Origin: DASWIG01 sp965371445
GTDB lineage: Bacteria; Acidobacteriota; Thermoanaerobaculia; Multivoradales; J023
Reading direction: 5' to 3'
Assembly: GCA_965371445.1 (NCBI GenBank)
Contig: CBDUYN010000016.1
Coordinates: 35,093 to 99,092 of the forward strand
Length of the DNA stretch: 64,000 nucleotides
Under the pieces are notes generated by a model that saw nothing but the letters and a program-made list of their open reading frames with translations, searched no databases and was not told the origin of the DNA. The position numbers and the translations under genes were made by a program. Position 1 is the first letter of the stretch. The number at the start of each line of letters is the position of its first letter. Shown here in pieces: positions 26,001 to 33,071 of the stretch.

Positions 26001-29000
26001 GCATGGCGAGTGGTTGAAGGGCTGGATAAAGCGCGAGCTTTTGACCTCTCGCGGAGAAACTCTTCAAGCCGTCGTGGCCCTCTGCCTTCACCGGGAAGAG
26101 GACGTCCTGACGGTGTTACGCGCTCGACCTGACACCGCCGTAGCGGCGGCAGATCTTCTGGACTTCTGGCCCGCGAGATCCGTGGGACGTTGGGCCGCGA
26201 GCGCTCTCGACGGAGACACGTCCACAGAGTGGGTGTTCAACAAAGCCGCCGACGAGCTGGCGACGTGGCGTTCTCTGGTGGCCCTGACTTCGGTCGACAA
26301 CCACCTTGCGGCGCCCCTGCTCTTGGGTCTCGTACGTTCTTCGGCTCACTGGGCCGCCCCGGCCCTCCGTCCCGGCCTGCCGTCGGTCCTCCGCGTGAAT
26401 CCCGGTCAAGTCGAGGTCCATGTCGCACCCCGATGGCCGGGCACGGACACTGTGCCCGGAGTCTCCTTCGAAACGCCGCTGTCCGCCACCGCCGCGGCTC
26501 GATCCTTCACGGAGGGCTTCTTCTTTGACTTCACCCTCCTGTTCTCCGACCTGTTCACCAGGCCGACCGTTCGGGTTTCTGCTCTCGACTTCGCCCGCGG
26601 GCTCCGCTTGGACCTTCCCTCGGATTTCAACGAGAAGTTCGCCGACGTCCTCGCCAAAAATGTCGATCCTTCTTTTCATGAAGACGCCTTCTCCGTTTTC
26701 GTCCGAGACTTCGCTCGAGCCTTCTTCCAGAACTTCGCTCCAGATTCGCCTGTGGTGACCCGGCTTTATCGATCGTCGGCTTTGGGGCCTCCCGACGAGA
26801 GTCCACCTCGCGGAGAGCTGGACATGCTCCAACGAGCCTTGACCGAGGAAGACGAGAGAGCGGCGCAATCCTGGATCGGGGCGGCGATCCGACGTCTGGC
26901 GACGGAGGCCTGGACCGCGCTTCTTCTGACGAACGTCCGGCAACCGCTCGAGGAACGCGTCGCCTTCGTCCACCATCGCGTCCGTAACGCCTGGCTTCTC
27001 AACGTCTGGCCGGCTGTCGACGCAAGGCTCTCCGGTCCAGGGGCGTCCGAGGCCCTGGCGCTCTATCTCGCCCTGGGCTGGACCCAGGCGACGACCACCG
27101 GGCAATGGCCGGCGACCGAGCAATGGAGCGCGATCCTCAGGGGCCGGCCGCCCGCCCACTGGTTACCGCGGTCCCAGTGGCATCTGTGCTGGCTCCTTCA
27201 TGATCCCGAGGATCGCGACCACAGGACGGGCCTGGCCGAGGCCCTCGCGGAAGGATCGGCCGACGCGCTTCATGCGGGAGTGGCGGCGGGGCTCCAGAGG
27301 CTTTTCGGCGACACGCCCAAGCCGACGACCCCGCTCGCCCGGCAAGAAGCGCCGAAGACGAAGCCACCTGGAAAGGCCCGGCCGATTCGTTGGTTGCATC
27401 TCTGCGACCTCCACCTCGGCTCTCAAGGTCAGGAGCTCTGGTGGCAAATCCGGGAGGAGCTCCGGGAATCCGTCACTGCGACGGCCCGCCGGATCGGTCC
27501 GCCGGACCTCGTCTTCTTCACCGGTGACTTGAGCAACACCGGCTCCTCCGACGAGCTCGCTCTGATCGACGACTTTCTCGAAACGCTCCTCGGTTGGCTG
27601 CGTGAGGCGACCGGGGACGAAGGAGATCCTCTGGTCGTCCCGGTACCGGGAAACCACGACCTCGCGCGTCCCAGCGGTTCCGCGGCCTTTCCCTACCGGA
27701 TTCTCGACCACTACTTCGAAGGCGCCGAGAACGAGGACGTCCGCGTCCTCGATCGGATGCTCTGGCGCGAGAGGGACGCGTCGTTTCTCCAACCGCTCTT
27801 CACCGGCTACAGCGAGTGGTTCGAACGCCGTGTCCGTCCCGACCTCGAACGGCGGGCGGCATTACACGTCTCCCACTTCCCCGGCGACTTCACCGTCGAG
27901 CTCGATGTCGAAGGGATCTTTCCCCTGACGATCGTCGGCCTCAACTCGACCTGGCTCCAGTACCGCGGAGGATCCTTCGAGGGAAGCCTCATGGTGCCCG
28001 CCTCGCAGTTCCAGGCGGCCTTGCCGGCCGGCGAATCACCCCTGGACGTCTTCCGACGCTCCAAACAGTCGCTCCTCCTGATGCACCATCCCCCGTCCTG
28101 GCTCTCCGGAGCCGGACGCAGGACATTCCACGAGTCCATCTATACTCCCGACCGCTTTGCCCTGTGCCTCCACGGTCACCTCCACGAGGGTCGGACGGAG
28201 TCGGTGGCCGTTTCCGGCGGCAAGCTCCGCTACTACTTTCAAGGAGCGTCGCTCTTCGGGCTCGAGCACTACGGGACGGCCCGAGAAGAACGGGCCGTCG
28301 GCTTCTCCTGGGGAACCCTGACGGCCGACGGTACCGTGCGGGTCTGGCCGCTTCGCCGGGTCGTGCGTGGCGACGGGAGCGGCGCTTTTGTCCATGACAC
28401 GGCGTTTCCAGAAGATCCGGACGGCGTCCGGATCCGGCCTCTGGGATCCCAAGAGCCGACCGTCAGGGATGCGGAGCCCGACTTGCGCTCCTACCTCGAA
28501 GACGTCCTCGCTCTGACGGACTACGTCAAGGTCACCGGCATCTCGACGTCCGGCGACGTCAAAAGCGCGCTGCGTTATCCCATCGAGCACCTCTACACGC
28601 CTCTGCGGAGTGGAGCCTTCTCGGGGACAAGGCCGGAGAAGAGCAACAGGCCTGAGCCGCTGCAAGAGATCCTGACCCGCACTGACCGGCTGCTCATCGA
28701 AGGCCGGCCGGGAGCCGGCAAGACGACCTTCCTGCGCTTCGTCGCCACGATGCTGGCGCGCGACGCCCTCGGCATCCCTCTGGAAGGAGGCGGTGAGAGC
28801 TGGTGCCGGCGCTACCTCAGCCTTGAGCTCGGCGGAAAAAGGATACCCGTCCTGATCCGTCTGGCGGATCTGGCCGCGGACCTTCGAGAGGAAGGCGCGA
28901 CAAAACGTCTGGACGACCGCCGCCGCATCCTCGACTTCCTCGCCGGCTGGTGCGAAGCCAACGAGCACGACATCAGCCGCGAGCAGTGGCGGAAGATCCT

Positions 29001-30783
29001 CGAAGGAGGCGACGCCTACCTGCTCATCGACGGCCTCGACGAAGTTGCCGACGAGCCGCTACGCGAGCGTCTCTTCAATGTCTTTCGCGACGCCAGCCGA
29101 GAGTGGCCGGGCCCGATCGTCGTCACGAGCCGCCCGATTCGTACGGCCGAGATGGTGGAGATGGGATTTAAGGTCGCGTCGATCGAGCCCTTCGGCGAGT
29201 CGGAAATCCGCACCTTCCTCGACCGGTGGGTCGGAGCGCTCCACGCTTCGCCGCTCCCCAGACAGCTCGGAGCCGAGGCCGAGCGATATCGGACCGAGAT
29301 CGTCGCCGCGATCCTCGGCCGACCCCGGATACGGCACCTGGCGACCAATCCGGTGATGCTGACCTGTCTTTGCGTGGTCCACTGGCACGAGGGACGCCTT
29401 CCCGAAGCGCGCTCGCTTGTCTACCGGGCTGTCCTACGATGGCTGGTCGCTTCCCGGAGGGACCTCCGCGAAGCGGAGGGCTTCACGGATTTCTTCGCCT
29501 GGCGAGCCTTTGCGCGGCTTGCTCTGGCCATGGCGAAAGCAGGACGCACCCTCCTCGACCTCGGAGATGCTGCCGCCGCCGTGGACGAGATCATGCGCCG
29601 TGACTTCCCCGACCTGGCCCCCGAGGACCGGCGCCGGCAAGCACGGCATTGGCTGCGCTTCGAGGGCTTGGGAAGCGGTGTCGTCGAGGAAGTGGCGGGA
29701 GGACGCGTCCGTTTCTGGCACCTGACTTTTCAGGAGTACCTGACCGCCCTGCAACTCGCCTGGCTGGGCGACGGCGAAGGCACCGACAAGGACTGGTGGC
29801 CGACGATTTCGGAGAAGCTCGACGACGTCCAATGGCGGGAGGTCGTCGAGCTTCTACCCGGGTGCCTGCTCGAGGAAGGCGGCGCGGGCCGGGTCGACCG
29901 TCTTCTCGAACGTGTGCTCCACCTTGAAGAAAAGAATCTGGAATCGGCCGCCCGAGTCACGGGCATCGTCGGGCGGCTGCTGGAGACGCTCCATGCGTAT
30001 CAGTACCAACCCGAGGCCAAAGTCAGGGAGGCGTACTCGTCGGCCCTGGAGGCGGCCATGGCGATCTTTACCCGCGAGGGCGCGGCTCAAGTCTCGTTAC
30101 AAGACCGAATGGCCACCGCTGAAGCTCTGGGCCGAGGCGACGATCCACGGCTCCGGCCGGAAGAAGACAACTTCCTCCAGGTACCGGGGATCGCCGTGCG
30201 GCTCGGCAAGTATCCCGTTACCGTCGAAGAGTATCAGCGCTTTCTCGACTCAAGAGGATACCAGGATGAACGATTGTGGGACGCGGATGGATGGAGCACC
30301 AAGAGTCAAGAAGGCTGGGAGGCTCCCCGGGACTGGGAAGAGAAGATCTTGACTCCAAATCGGCCGGTCGTCGGTGTCTCCTGGTACGAGTCGAGGGCGT
30401 ACTGCCGGTGGCTGAGCCGACAACGCCAGGAGGAGATACGGTTGCCGACGTCCACGGAATGGGAGAAGGCCGCGACGCCCAACGAGGGGCGATACCCCTG
30501 GGGCAAGGAAGAGCCCGACGACAAACGTGCCAACTACGGCTGGAGCGTCAAGCAGCCGACCCCGGTAGGCATCTACCCGGCGGGCGACGGACCCTACGGT
30601 CATAGCGACCTGGCGGGAAACGTCTGGGAATGGTGCGCGGACAACGACGGCACCGGCTTCCGGGCGCTCCGGGGCGGTAGCTGGCACGATCCTCCCGAGT
30701 ACCTGCGATACTCCTATCGCGGCCGCGGCGACGCCTCCTACCGCGGCGACGACACCGGCTTTCGCCTGGCCGGCAGGGCTTGA
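23008..30783 (+). CDS. Giant protein: two metallophosphoesterase and two NACHT domains plus a C-terminal FGE-like domain
   Basis: 2591 residues in one unbroken frame from GTG 23008 (GAGGTGA upstream). Order: (a) N-terminal domain like that of 18878, with ALASLNSRREFYR near 100-115; (b) calcineurin-like phosphoesterase 1 with SDLHF (D161, H163), TGDV (D201) and GNHD (N239-D241), but GHLD (388-391) in place of GHxH; (c) NACHT 1, GSAGSGKTT (K573) and FLFDGLDEA (D656), followed by about 700 helical residues; (d) phosphoesterase 2 with CDLHLG (D1467, H1469), TGDL (D1507), GNHD (N1549-D1551), MHHPP and intact GHLH (1723-1726); (e) NACHT 2, GRPGAGKTT (K1905) and LLIDGLDEV (D2008); (f) from about 2385 an FGE-sulfatase/SUMF1 fold with DLAGNVWEWC, RGGSWHD and DTGFRLAGRA. 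Parts b-c and d-e look like a duplicated unit. It is probably a self-contained sensor-effector in which NACHT switching controls nuclease- or phosphodiesterase-like domains. Confidence 0.85.
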   Translation: MGSAALSAEGEAALQHLADVYKLSSVFEPCLLISPHGRTLDTIRRRLAEKIGPFERWEPEGDLPERVRRLSEDVGEVQERPVVWLQQRKFDRGPWQRALASLNSRREFYRSKAPWTWVLAGPPDLVPLIHEYAMHVLTGVAVRLNVLTEATTPLRWLHLSDLHFRESESWDRRADLQALLRHAEELKERRLRPDFLFVTGDVAWSGRDGEYEQAEHFLHKLTKSLELEPKESLFLVPGNHDVDRRAVGVAENLILRGLKNQDDVRNVQGDAQTMELLGRRLNSFYSFTRRLLGPARGWRPQQPWRVDVREVHGVETAILQLNSAWASGSSPRPLLGEAQLQQALDEASGASLKVALVHHSPSDLMGIDREPVERLFQGPEGVHFLLRGHLDSSRSAAVRTPALIELSAGAAYQGEVSHLVTHLLTEVDPAAGGGRVHFFRYSSRGRGFWALDTTTHGDAPTGVRRFELPSELRRMAGVSATSAVTEDRRDPVVARYRAAAAAVHGSMRFVGFPDHRPRPNVSVPELFVQLRLRPRRGRMDGTDNWTLRDLLRHLRDAEDVARVVVLGSAGSGKTTLCRFLVTVLAGEAVRDEWDIDDDILPVFLPVRDYMRYRRGTDDRSFIGFLAEQAKSQLQDSVNAELLERMLERGRCVFLFDGLDEAGSPAEREEICDLLEAFCRAYPRVSVLATSRFFDDSEGGVSAFTHLVLNPFDDEDLQTFIHRWYSIQEPDDPVSRDRGAANLGAALAAAPSVRELARLPLLATLVALAHRYEAHLPGERARLYDLCVKTLLETWPLARGVVFKELDAGVQRLLLEQLAYHMLSKLQYGASETIVEKTALVDVFLEMAHDRVADAEPQLFERWILFLENAGIFQERSLDAFSFADRSILEYLAARRLTDQEDGPEIIAEKNRDPAWHEVCLLSVGIRATDRFFLDRLYRLLSVQGGWPFLLRSMAEEASFDESLRSEILSHTARGLLGKSPAAWTSKQQALDRLLLSVRHGEWLKGWIKRELLTSRGETLQAVVALCLHREEDVLTVLRARPDTAVAAADLLDFWPARSVGRWAASALDGDTSTEWVFNKAADELATWRSLVALTSVDNHLAAPLLLGLVRSSAHWAAPALRPGLPSVLRVNPGQVEVHVAPRWPGTDTVPGVSFETPLSATAAARSFTEGFFFDFTLLFSDLFTRPTVRVSALDFARGLRLDLPSDFNEKFADVLAKNVDPSFHEDAFSVFVRDFARAFFQNFAPDSPVVTRLYRSSALGPPDESPPRGELDMLQRALTEEDERAAQSWIGAAIRRLATEAWTALLLTNVRQPLEERVAFVHHRVRNAWLLNVWPAVDARLSGPGASEALALYLALGWTQATTTGQWPATEQWSAILRGRPPAHWLPRSQWHLCWLLHDPEDRDHRTGLAEALAEGSADALHAGVAAGLQRLFGDTPKPTTPLARQEAPKTKPPGKARPIRWLHLCDLHLGSQGQELWWQIREELRESVTATARRIGPPDLVFFTGDLSNTGSSDELALIDDFLETLLGWLREATGDEGDPLVVPVPGNHDLARPSGSAAFPYRILDHYFEGAENEDVRVLDRMLWRERDASFLQPLFTGYSEWFERRVRPDLERRAALHVSHFPGDFTVELDVEGIFPLTIVGLNSTWLQYRGGSFEGSLMVPASQFQAALPAGESPLDVFRRSKQSLLLMHHPPSWLSGAGRRTFHESIYTPDRFALCLHGHLHEGRTESVAVSGGKLRYYFQGASLFGLEHYGTAREERAVGFSWGTLTADGTVRVWPLRRVVRGDGSGAFVHDTAFPEDPDGVRIRPLGSQEPTVRDAEPDLRSYLEDVLALTDYVKVTGISTSGDVKSALRYPIEHLYTPLRSGAFSGTRPEKSNRPEPLQEILTRTDRLLIEGRPGAGKTTFLRFVATMLARDALGIPLEGGGESWCRRYLSLELGGKRIPVLIRLADLAADLREEGATKRLDDRRRILDFLAGWCEANEHDISREQWRKILEGGDAYLLIDGLDEVADEPLRERLFNVFRDASREWPGPIVVTSRPIRTAEMVEMGFKVASIEPFGESEIRTFLDRWVGALHASPLPRQLGAEAERYRTEIVAAILGRPRIRHLATNPVMLTCLCVVHWHEGRLPEARSLVYRAVLRWLVASRRDLREAEGFTDFFAWRAFARLALAMAKAGRTLLDLGDAAAAVDEIMRRDFPDLAPEDRRRQARHWLRFEGLGSGVVEEVAGGRVRFWHLTFQEYLTALQLAWLGDGEGTDKDWWPTISEKLDDVQWREVVELLPGCLLEEGGAGRVDRLLERVLHLEEKNLESAARVTGIVGRLLETLHAYQYQPEAKVREAYSSALEAAMAIFTREGAAQVSLQDRMATAEALGRGDDPRLRPEEDNFLQVPGIAVRLGKYPVTVEEYQRFLDSRGYQDERLWDADGWSTKSQEGWEAPRDWEEKILTPNRPVVGVSWYESRAYCRWLSRQRQEEIRLPTSTEWEKAATPNEGRYPWGKEEPDDKRANYGWSVKQPTPVGIYPAGDGPYGHSDLAGNVWEWCADNDGTGFRALRGGSWHDPPEYLRYSYRGRGDASYRGDDTGFRLAGRA

Positions 30784-30793
30784 CGGCCGGACC

Positions 30794-33070
30794 TCAGGTA
30801 TTGTCCAGGATCCAGTCGGTGAACATCGGGATCATCACGCTCGGCCGACCGTCGCGGTCGACGACGAAATCCTCCTTCTTCAAGGATCGAACGAGCCTCC
30901 GGGCGTCCTCGCCGACATCCTCGCTGGCCGCCAAGCTCCGCAGGACCCGTCTCTCCTCCTCGGTGCGCTCGCGCCAGAGATCGTGGAAAAGCGGCGTTTC
31001 GTCGAGCGCGTCGTCGATCGCAGCCTTGATGTCGTCGGACGTGGCCTCGAACTGTTTCCGTTCGTTCAGATGCCGGCAGAGGACATCGCACACCAGTTGC
31101 ACCAGGTAAGGGTGACCGTACGTCGCTTCGACGATACGCTCGACGCCGCCGGGAGGGTAGATGTCCGGAAAGCCTTCCTCCGGCCGGCGGATGAGCGCTT
31201 CCGCGTCGGTGGGGCTCAAGGGACGCAGCTGCCGAGGCTGGACGTTGATCAGCCGGTCGACCCAGTCCGGACCCAGGCGCGGCAACGGGTAGGCTGTCGC
31301 GAGCAGGAACCGGATCCGCAGGAGCGTGTCGCCCGCGGCACGGAGGAAGTCGAGGAAGTTGGCCGTGGTCCAGCCTTCCCGGATGCCGTCCTGAAGGCGT
31401 TCGACCTCGTCGATCGTGACCAGCAGCCGCCGGTTGGCCTCCTGTAAGTCCGCCTCGACGTCCCGGAGCCAGGCCAGAGTGTCGCCCCAGGCGGCGCCGC
31501 AGGGCAACGCCTGTACGCCGGGCCAGGCCCTCGCCACCTCTTCGGCGATCCAGCAATGCGGCACGTCCCGATGCGGCGAGCCCGACAGCTCCTGGAAGTT
31601 CAAAGAAACGACCTCGGTGCCGGTGCCGAGCAGGACCGGTAGCATGTTGATCAGCGACGACTTGCCCATGCGGCGCTGACCGACGATGAGGATCGAGCCG
31701 CGGCGCTCTCCCAGGAGGTCGTCGCTGAGGATCCCGACCAGGTCGCTGCGGCCCCGGAAGAGGTCGCGGTCGCTCGGCTGGAGGACCGGACCGGCCACGA
31801 AGGGGATCGGAACCTGCGGATTCTCCGCCTCCTCGCGGAGCACCGCGGCCTTCGTCTCTTTCACCGCCTCGCGCCAGCGCCGCAGGGCCGGGAGGAGGTA
31901 GCGTCCCTGGGGCCTGGGATCGCTGCGGACGTCTTCTTCCGCCTTGCTCAGGGTTTCCGCGGCGCGGTCGAGAACCCGCCGCCGATGGCGGTGGTTGCGG
32001 CCCTTCTCCGCGGCAAGTAGGTCCTCCGCCGCGGATTGGAAAGGACGCAGAAGATAGCGGACCTGACCCTCGGCTCCGTCGAGGAACGGCAGGTCGAGCT
32101 CCGCCGTCCGAGCGTAGTAGCGCTCCCGGGCGGCGCGCTCGAGTTGCCGCGCCTGGAGCTTGTAGAGTGCGGCATAGGCCGTCTTTTTCTGGGCCGGCGA
32201 CCTCACGGCTTCGTCGATCAGATGCTGTGCCAGCTCTTCGTCCTCGCCGGCCACGCCTGTGACGAACCTGCCAAGGTAGGGAAGCCTGAAGGCGATCAGG
32301 TCATGCCGGCGGAAAGGAAGGAAGCCTGACAGCTTCGAGTAGGACACCTTCGAGAGACGCGGCGCCAGAACGGCACACGTCATCCATAGAGCTTCCACGA
32401 GATAAACCGGCAGCCGGAAGTAGGTCAGCAAGAAAACGAAAAGGAAAGAAAAACCCGCGTAGACGTTCTCGCGAAGGCTCTCGCCGCCACCGAAGAGAAT
32501 ACCGAAGACGACACCGATCGCGAGGCTGCCGAAGACGCTCACGATGACGACGTTGACGTGCTCGACAAAGCCGATGACGACACCGAAGACAGCGCCGACG
32601 ACGAGGCCGAAGACAGCGCCGAAAACCGCACCGCCGGCGACTCCCGGCGCAATCCCCCCGGTAAGGCCGAAGGCGACACCTCCGGCAAGCCCCAAAACCA
32701 CGCCGAAGACGACACCTCCCACGACGTCGAAAAAAATCGCCAGCCCCACACCGAACACCACGCCGAACACCACGCCGAACACCACACCGCCCCAGTCGAC
32801 CTGGAAGCCGGCCACCCGCAGCAAGGCCCCTAGCGCCAGAGTCGATGCCGGCATCGCAGCGAAGAGAAGCGCGGCAAATCGACCGACCAGCCGCCGCGTG
32901 TCGCGACCGTCCCTGCGCCAACGGCGATACAGGCTCCGCAGCGAAGCGTCCCGTCCAACCTCCCAGCCCCACTCCGCGAGCAACGAGCGCAACTGAAAGG
33001 GCTGCATGAAAAGCAGCCAGGTGAATCTCCAGAATGTCGGTATCGGAGAGGAGGTGACGGAGTTTTTCAT
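30794..33070 (-). CDS. Membrane-anchored STAND-like ATPase with a glycine/valine-rich membrane domain
   Basis: 758 residues. The N-terminal about 240 residues are hydrophobic and built from repeats of the GVVFG type (about 95-185), followed by two more membrane segments. A cytosolic helical linker (about 260-420) leads to an AAA module: DLFRGRSDLVGIL, VGQRRMGKSSLINML (K470) and LLVTIDEVERL, then a winged-helix-like end with VMIPMFTDWIL. The AAA part resembles those in 33072 and 18878. It is the last gene of a three-gene minus-strand operon: the kinase gene ends one base upstream of its start. Its stop is 10 nt from the stop of the giant gene. Likely a membrane-bound signalling ATPase; it has no recognised effector. 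Confidence 0.7.
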   Translation of the reverse strand: MKNSVTSSPIPTFWRFTWLLFMQPFQLRSLLAEWGWEVGRDASLRSLYRRWRRDGRDTRRLVGRFAALLFAAMPASTLALGALLRVAGFQVDWGGVVFGVVFGVVFGVGLAIFFDVVGGVVFGVVLGLAGGVAFGLTGGIAPGVAGGAVFGAVFGLVVGAVFGVVIGFVEHVNVVIVSVFGSLAIGVVFGILFGGGESLRENVYAGFSFLFVFLLTYFRLPVYLVEALWMTCAVLAPRLSKVSYSKLSGFLPFRRHDLIAFRLPYLGRFVTGVAGEDEELAQHLIDEAVRSPAQKKTAYAALYKLQARQLERAARERYYARTAELDLPFLDGAEGQVRYLLRPFQSAAEDLLAAEKGRNHRHRRRVLDRAAETLSKAEEDVRSDPRPQGRYLLPALRRWREAVKETKAAVLREEAENPQVPIPFVAGPVLQPSDRDLFRGRSDLVGILSDDLLGERRGSILIVGQRRMGKSSLINMLPVLLGTGTEVVSLNFQELSGSPHRDVPHCWIAEEVARAWPGVQALPCGAAWGDTLAWLRDVEADLQEANRRLLVTIDEVERLQDGIREGWTTANFLDFLRAAGDTLLRIRFLLATAYPLPRLGPDWVDRLINVQPRQLRPLSPTDAEALIRRPEEGFPDIYPPGGVERIVEATYGHPYLVQLVCDVLCRHLNERKQFEATSDDIKAAIDDALDETPLFHDLWRERTEEERRVLRSLAASEDVGEDARRLVRSLKKEDFVVDRDGRPSVMIPMFTDWILDNT
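32752..32787. repeat. Three 12-bp tandem repeats inside the membrane-domain coding region
   Basis: GCCGAACACCAC recurs three times in direct succession with little change (plus-strand reading) and encodes the repeated GVVF units on the minus strand. It is the kind of tract that can expand or contract by slippage in steps of four codons without a frameshift. Confidence 0.6.
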
Positions 33071-33071
33071 C

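Noticed and set aside
23008..30783. Assembly artefact joining two genes
   Set aside because: The frame is open for 7.8 kb with uniform codon use, no internal ribosome-binding site plus start at the unit border, and both units differ clearly in sequence. A collapsed or chimeric repeat is therefore unlikely, though only reads can exclude it.
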